Positions 7,150-10,125 of a DNA stretch of 10,125 bases are shown piece after piece. The stretch lies in NCBI GenBank assembly GCA_003024985.2, contig PXIH01S0017441.1; one strand, given 5' to 3'. Positions within the stretch are counted from its first letter, which is position 1. Every line of letters begins with the position of its first letter. Origin of the DNA: Euperipatoides rowelli (taxonomy: Eukaryota; Onychophora; Udeonychophora; Euonychophora; Peripatopsidae). The notes beneath the pieces were generated by a model that was not told where the DNA came from, searched no databases, and saw only the letters and a program-made list of their open reading frames with translations. The translations under genes were made by a program, and so were the position numbers.

Positions 7150-7837
7150 CGGTGTTTACCAATCTTTTTATCATCGCTGACCGGTGGACGGACGGATAAT
7201 TTTACATTGACCGGTAATTATATGAAACAATGAATTGTTATTGATTTTTTAACTAGCTGAAAAGTTGATTGTGAATTGAAATACAACGGGACTATTGATA
7301 TCCTCCACCCCCTTCCCCCTACCCTGAGACCCACTCTCCCCATCCCCCTACCCTGAGACCCACTCTCCACATCCCCTACCCTGAGACCCACACTCCCCGT
7401 CCCCCTACCCTGAGACCCACTCTCCCCATCCCCCTACCCTGAGACCCACTCTCCACATCCCCACCCCCTATTCCTAAAATCATTTTAGTAATGATTACAA
7501 ATAGAAATATCTTAATGAGAGAATCGATGTTTCAAAATATTCAAATGAAAATAATTTGTGGTTTTTATTATCTCAATCATATATTACAGTATCTGATCTT
7601 ATCTTATTGTTAAATAATAAGAAATGTTTATAACTTTATGAAGTAATCGTTAATTATTTAGTTTAATTTTTTTTTTTAGTAATCTACTTTAATATTATTA
7701 CATCCTTATTCTCATCATTTAATAATAACTAGCAATGATAATAATGACGTATTGTTACTGATGGTTTTCTGTGGCCTGGTGCAATCTTTCCATGGACCGG
7801 TGGCACCAGTCAGTAAACTGACGGTTTGGAAACATTA
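7150..7837. mobile_element. Probable non-autonomous hAT-type DNA transposon
   Basis: The left end reads CGGTGTTTACCAATC, and the reverse complement of the right end reads TAATGTTTCCAAACC. Both resemble the hAT/Charlie-type terminus CAGTGTTTCCCAAACC. Internal subterminal GACCGGT motifs occur at 7179-7185, 7209-7215 and 7795-7801, and the right part GTGGCCTGGTG...CATGGACCGGTGG is typical of Charlie-like hAT ends. No transposase frame is present, so it would be a MITE-like derivative. The flanks ATTGAGAT and CTTTAGAT agree at six of eight bases if the right boundary shifts by about two, a weak trace of the expected 8-bp target duplication. The interior carries a C-rich minisatellite. Confidence 0.5.
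7315..7458. repeat. Five-copy, about 29-bp C-rich minisatellite
   Basis: Units lie at 7315-7343, 7344-7372, 7373-7400 (28 bp), 7401-7429 and 7430-7458. The consensus is CCCCCTACCCTGAGACCCAC followed by TCTCCCCAT. Two subtypes alternate (CTCCCCAT versus CTCCACAT), giving the order A-B-C-A-B, where unit 3 is an intermediate with CACTCCCCGT. That order suggests duplication of a two- or three-unit block rather than single-unit slippage. The minus strand has repeated runs of three to five Gs and could form quadruplexes. It is a strong GC island within the AT-rich hAT-like element. Confidence 0.95.
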
Positions 7838-7913
7838 CCTTTAGATGGTCTGGTTTTTGTTCCCATCTTCTAGAAAATTGAATAGCTGCAAGAAATTTTA
7901 CTTATTTTTAGAG

Positions 7914-7960
<47 letters not shown>
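7914..7960. repeat. (ATT)n microsatellite, about 15 units
   Basis: An uninterrupted ATT run of 47 bp, the purest and longest trinucleotide array in the window. It sits about 30 bp left of the foldback element. Confidence 0.95.
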
Positions 7961-7991
7961 GAAGAGTTCCACTTTTATGTAAGAAATATTG

Positions 7992-8563
7992 ATATGAAGG
8001 AATACACACTCTTTTCTTATATGAACATTCATTCATTGGGTAAAGATGTGATAATTTAAGCAAACAATTGAATAAATACAATTCAATTTGAGAATCTTTC
8101 TAGGGCTTCAAACCCTGTCATCAGGACTTCACAGTTTTCTGATAATGAAATGCATAGTTCATATTATTAGAAAATGATTAAAGAAAAGTATAATTTAAAA
8201 ACATATGATTTGAAATTTAAAAATTAATAAATCAAATTCAATTAAAATTAATTAAATAAATAAAATATAAAATAATTAAAATGTTATATCTTTTTAACCA
8301 CACTGATATGTCATAATTGAATTTGAGTTATTAATTTGTTAATTTCAAAGCATATGTTTTTAAATTATAGTTTTCTTTAATTATTTTCTAATAATATGAA
8401 CTATGCATTTCATTATCAGAAAACTGTGAAATCCCGATGACAGGGTTTGAAGTCCTAGAAAGATTCTCAAATTGAATTGTATTTATTCAACTTGTTTGCT
8501 TAAATTATCACATCTTTGCCCAATAAATGTTCATATAAGAAAAGAGTGTGTATTCCTTCATAT
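7992..8563. mobile_element. Foldback / MITE-like element: two ~250-bp inverted arms, 69-nt loop
   Basis: The left arm (7992-8244) is an inverted copy of the right arm (8314-8563). Long stretches match, for example the left-arm block with TTTCTGATAATGAAATGCAT and its reverse complement near 8408-8425. Differences are few and mostly transitions, plus a 4-bp ATTC duplication in the left arm near 8030. The loop (8245-8313) is almost pure A/T at its left side. There is no coding capacity. Foldback transposons and long-TIR MITEs have this form, but no clear target duplication or family-specific terminus is seen, so the superfamily is left open. A transcript across it would form a duplex of about 250 bp. 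Confidence 0.9.
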
Positions 8564-8654
8564 TGTTATTATTATTTATTAACTGAAATTAAGATTAAAA
8601 GGTATAATTTATTAAATCCTTGTCCCAAAATCGGTTTTAGGATTTATTACTTAA

Positions 8655-8681
8655 GTTGTTATTGTTGTTGTTGTTGTTGTT
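8655..8681. repeat. (TTG)n microsatellite
   Basis: GTTGTTATTGTTGTTGTTGTTGTTGTT: about nine units with one TTA variant. Confidence 0.9.
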
Positions 8682-9584
8682 ACATAAGGAATATTCTTTA
8701 GATTTTATTCTATTTTATGTTAATTATTATTATATTTGTTTTATTCCTGGTTTTTAATTTATTGTAAGAATTTGTGATATTCTTATAAATTTTTACCCTT
8801 TTTATAAAATTGTCATAAGATGTTCTAAAATTATATTATTGGAAATTTTTAAAACAAATTATAAATAACTTTTACTCTGTCTTTAATGTTCACATTGTAA
8901 ATTACGTCATTTGTGTGTTTGACTTAGTTGGGTTTACTTAATAGTCATGTCTATGCAATGATGGCATTCTCCACTTGGCTTGGTCAGTGTTTGAGAAATC
9001 ATATTTAATGTTAGGTCTATAACGCCATCTATTGAGAAAAAATATCACTTTAACATCTCAAAATAATAATTTAAAAAAAAAAAATGAAAGACGCTTTTAT
9101 TGATATCAGCATTTTTCCTTTGAAAATATTTGCAAATAAACAAGAGATTTCTCTGCTGCAAAGTTATTGCTGAATTATCAATTGAGGAATACAGCCCACT
9201 ACTGTATTCAGGGATTAGAGTGACATGAAAATGAAAAAAATAAAAAATAGATGAATCTGATGATAATAGAAATCATTTAGTAAGTAATTTGAAGAATCTC
9301 TTGAGTTAATTGTATTATGCAGTAAAACTAAATTCTAGGCCTCTAGCAAAATATTAATTTAAGCTCATATTAAAACTGTTTTTTTTTTTCTATTAAAATT
9401 TTTATCCACTATTTTTATTATTTTAATAAAATTAAAAAAAAAAATGAAAATTTATGAAAATTTTCAAATGATTTTTCTGTAAGTTAGAAAACGAATTATT
9501 TGTAGTATTCAGCCGTTAGAGAGTTAAGAAATGGTGATAAATAGCAGAAAAAAACACAAAAAAGTAGTAATATTCCTTATGTAA
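8680..9584. repeat. Pair of 16-bp perfect inverted repeats, 905 bp end to end
   Basis: TTACATAAGGAATATT (8680-8695) and AATATTCCTTATGTAA (9569-9584) are exact reverse complements. Neither side extends further, and no target duplication is obvious. They could be the termini of an unrecognised DNA element or a chance match favoured by A/T composition. The interior has no coding frame. Confidence 0.35.
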
Positions 9585-9970
9585 TAAATTGAAAATTTTT
9601 TATTGTAAAGTATATAAAATCAGTTTATCTTCATTCTAAGAAATTGCATACAGAACAGCAGCTCCCTCATCCAGAGGAAAATTGTATTAAATGAAAGAAT
9701 TTTCACTACAAAATTTAAAAGTCTGAAGTGGAAGAAAGAGGGTTAAATTTAAAATACTTTAGATTTCACAATGCAAATTTGCAATTGTTTGACATTCAAC
9801 ATTTTGTTTAATAAAGTTCTAGTTAACTTCATCTAAATAGTCTATACAAACAGCTGATTATGAGATTAGAATCAAATGTTTATCAATATTATGTTATTAA
9901 TATTTCATATCTAGAAATAAATTTGAATTTAATTATCAGATTTTAAGATTAGAAGATTATTGTAATTTCA
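8700..9970. other. AT-rich non-coding stretch
   Basis: No gene is supported. It contains A- and T-homopolymers (about 9071-9083, 9379-9389, 9434-9443). A CTCF-like motif on the minus strand at 9023-9035 is discussed as a finding. Frequent stops occur in all frames. Confidence 0.55.
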
Positions 9971-9971
9971 C

Positions 9972-10125
9972 GTTATGTGTAACTTGAGTTAACCCTTTAT
10001 TTATTAGTGGGATCTTCACACAAACAGTGTTGTTCCAGATCCCTAACCCCCAGATTTGAGGCAAGGAGTTTATGTGTAACTTGAGTTAACCCTTTGAGAC
10101 AAGGTGTTTATGTGTAACTTGAGTT
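9972..10125. repeat. 38-bp tandem array running off the window, first unit split by an insertion
   Basis: The motif TTATGTGTAACTTGAGTT starts at 9973, 10070 and 10108. The last two are 38 bp apart, as are TTTGAGGCAAGG (10055) and TTTGAGACAAGG (10093). In the first unit the expected continuation after TTAACCCTTT is replaced by 59 bp (9999-10057), after which the unit resumes at TTTGAG. The array is cut by the window edge, so its copy number is unknown. Confidence 0.85.
10009..10043. repeat. Hairpin inside the 59-bp insertion
   Basis: GGGATCT (10009-10015) pairs perfectly with AGATCCC (10037-10043) over a 21-nt loop. It lies wholly within the segment that interrupts the 38-bp array, as would fit a tiny hairpin-bearing insertion. 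Confidence 0.6.

Noticed and set aside
8097-8124. Hammerhead-ribozyme-like core on the minus strand (CTGATGA ... GAAA), repeated as CCGATGA ... GAAA on the plus strand at 8434-8461
   Set aside because: A short stem II (AGGG/CCCT) can form, but the closing pair is C-A, no helix I can be drawn, and stem III lacks a proper cleavage triplet pairing. The right-arm copy has lost the invariant U of CUGAUGA. Treated as coincidence.
8516-8701. 61-codon plus-strand frame at the right end of the foldback element
   Set aside because: It begins at TTG, not ATG, runs out of the inverted arm and ends in a (TTG)n microsatellite read as poly-C and poly-Y-like residues.

Overview
This window looks like nuclear DNA from an animal, probably an invertebrate. 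It is very rich in A and T, with long homopolymer runs, several microsatellites and minisatellites, splice-like signals and remnants of DNA transposons. There is no dense coding, no operon-like layout, no rRNA or intact tRNA gene, and no CRISPR array. One ambiguous base (N at 765) suggests a draft assembly. I cannot name the species. The repeat style would suit a mollusc (for example a cephalopod) or an arthropod, but no diagnostic gene or lineage-specific repeat is present.

No complete protein gene can be supported. Open frames longer than about 60 codons are scarce, and most cross simple repeats or T-rich tracts. The most gene-like part is 1340-2530. It holds three patches richer in G and C than their surroundings, a CRE-like TTACGTCA followed by an ATG and a strong GTGAGT donor (1412-1431), and an 11-nt stretch framed by a good AG acceptor and a perfect CAG|GTGAGT donor (2513-2523). 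These two pieces join in frame, and two weaker candidates (5019-5050 and 5156-5261) could extend the frame to a stop. This is a hypothesis that needs transcript data. Other coding-like scraps are a 51-codon frame at 1874-2029, with an open frame also on its opposite strand, and a 103-codon frame with one internal stop at 5822-6136.

The right half is dominated by repeats. A tRNA-Ser-like segment lies at 6392-6450, with a separate T-arm-like hairpin at 6610-6628; together they may be a decayed SINE. A probable non-autonomous hAT element (about 7150-7837) contains a five-copy, C-rich minisatellite of about 29 bp (7315-7458). It is followed by an ATT microsatellite (7914-7960) and a 572-bp foldback element with arms of about 250 bp and a 69-nt AT-rich loop (7992-8563). 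The window ends inside a 38-bp tandem array whose first copy is split by a 59-bp insertion.

Other repeats include a decaying GTGCAC-type minisatellite (3101-3396), a G-rich quadruplex-prone tract (4052-4087), a 3 x 13-bp array beside a hairpin (2696-2757), a perfect 16-bp palindrome (4603-4618) and several short hairpins. The window reads as intergenic or large-intron DNA shaped by mobile elements and tandem repeats. Its most robust structural feature is the foldback element, and its most testable gene hypothesis is the microexon.
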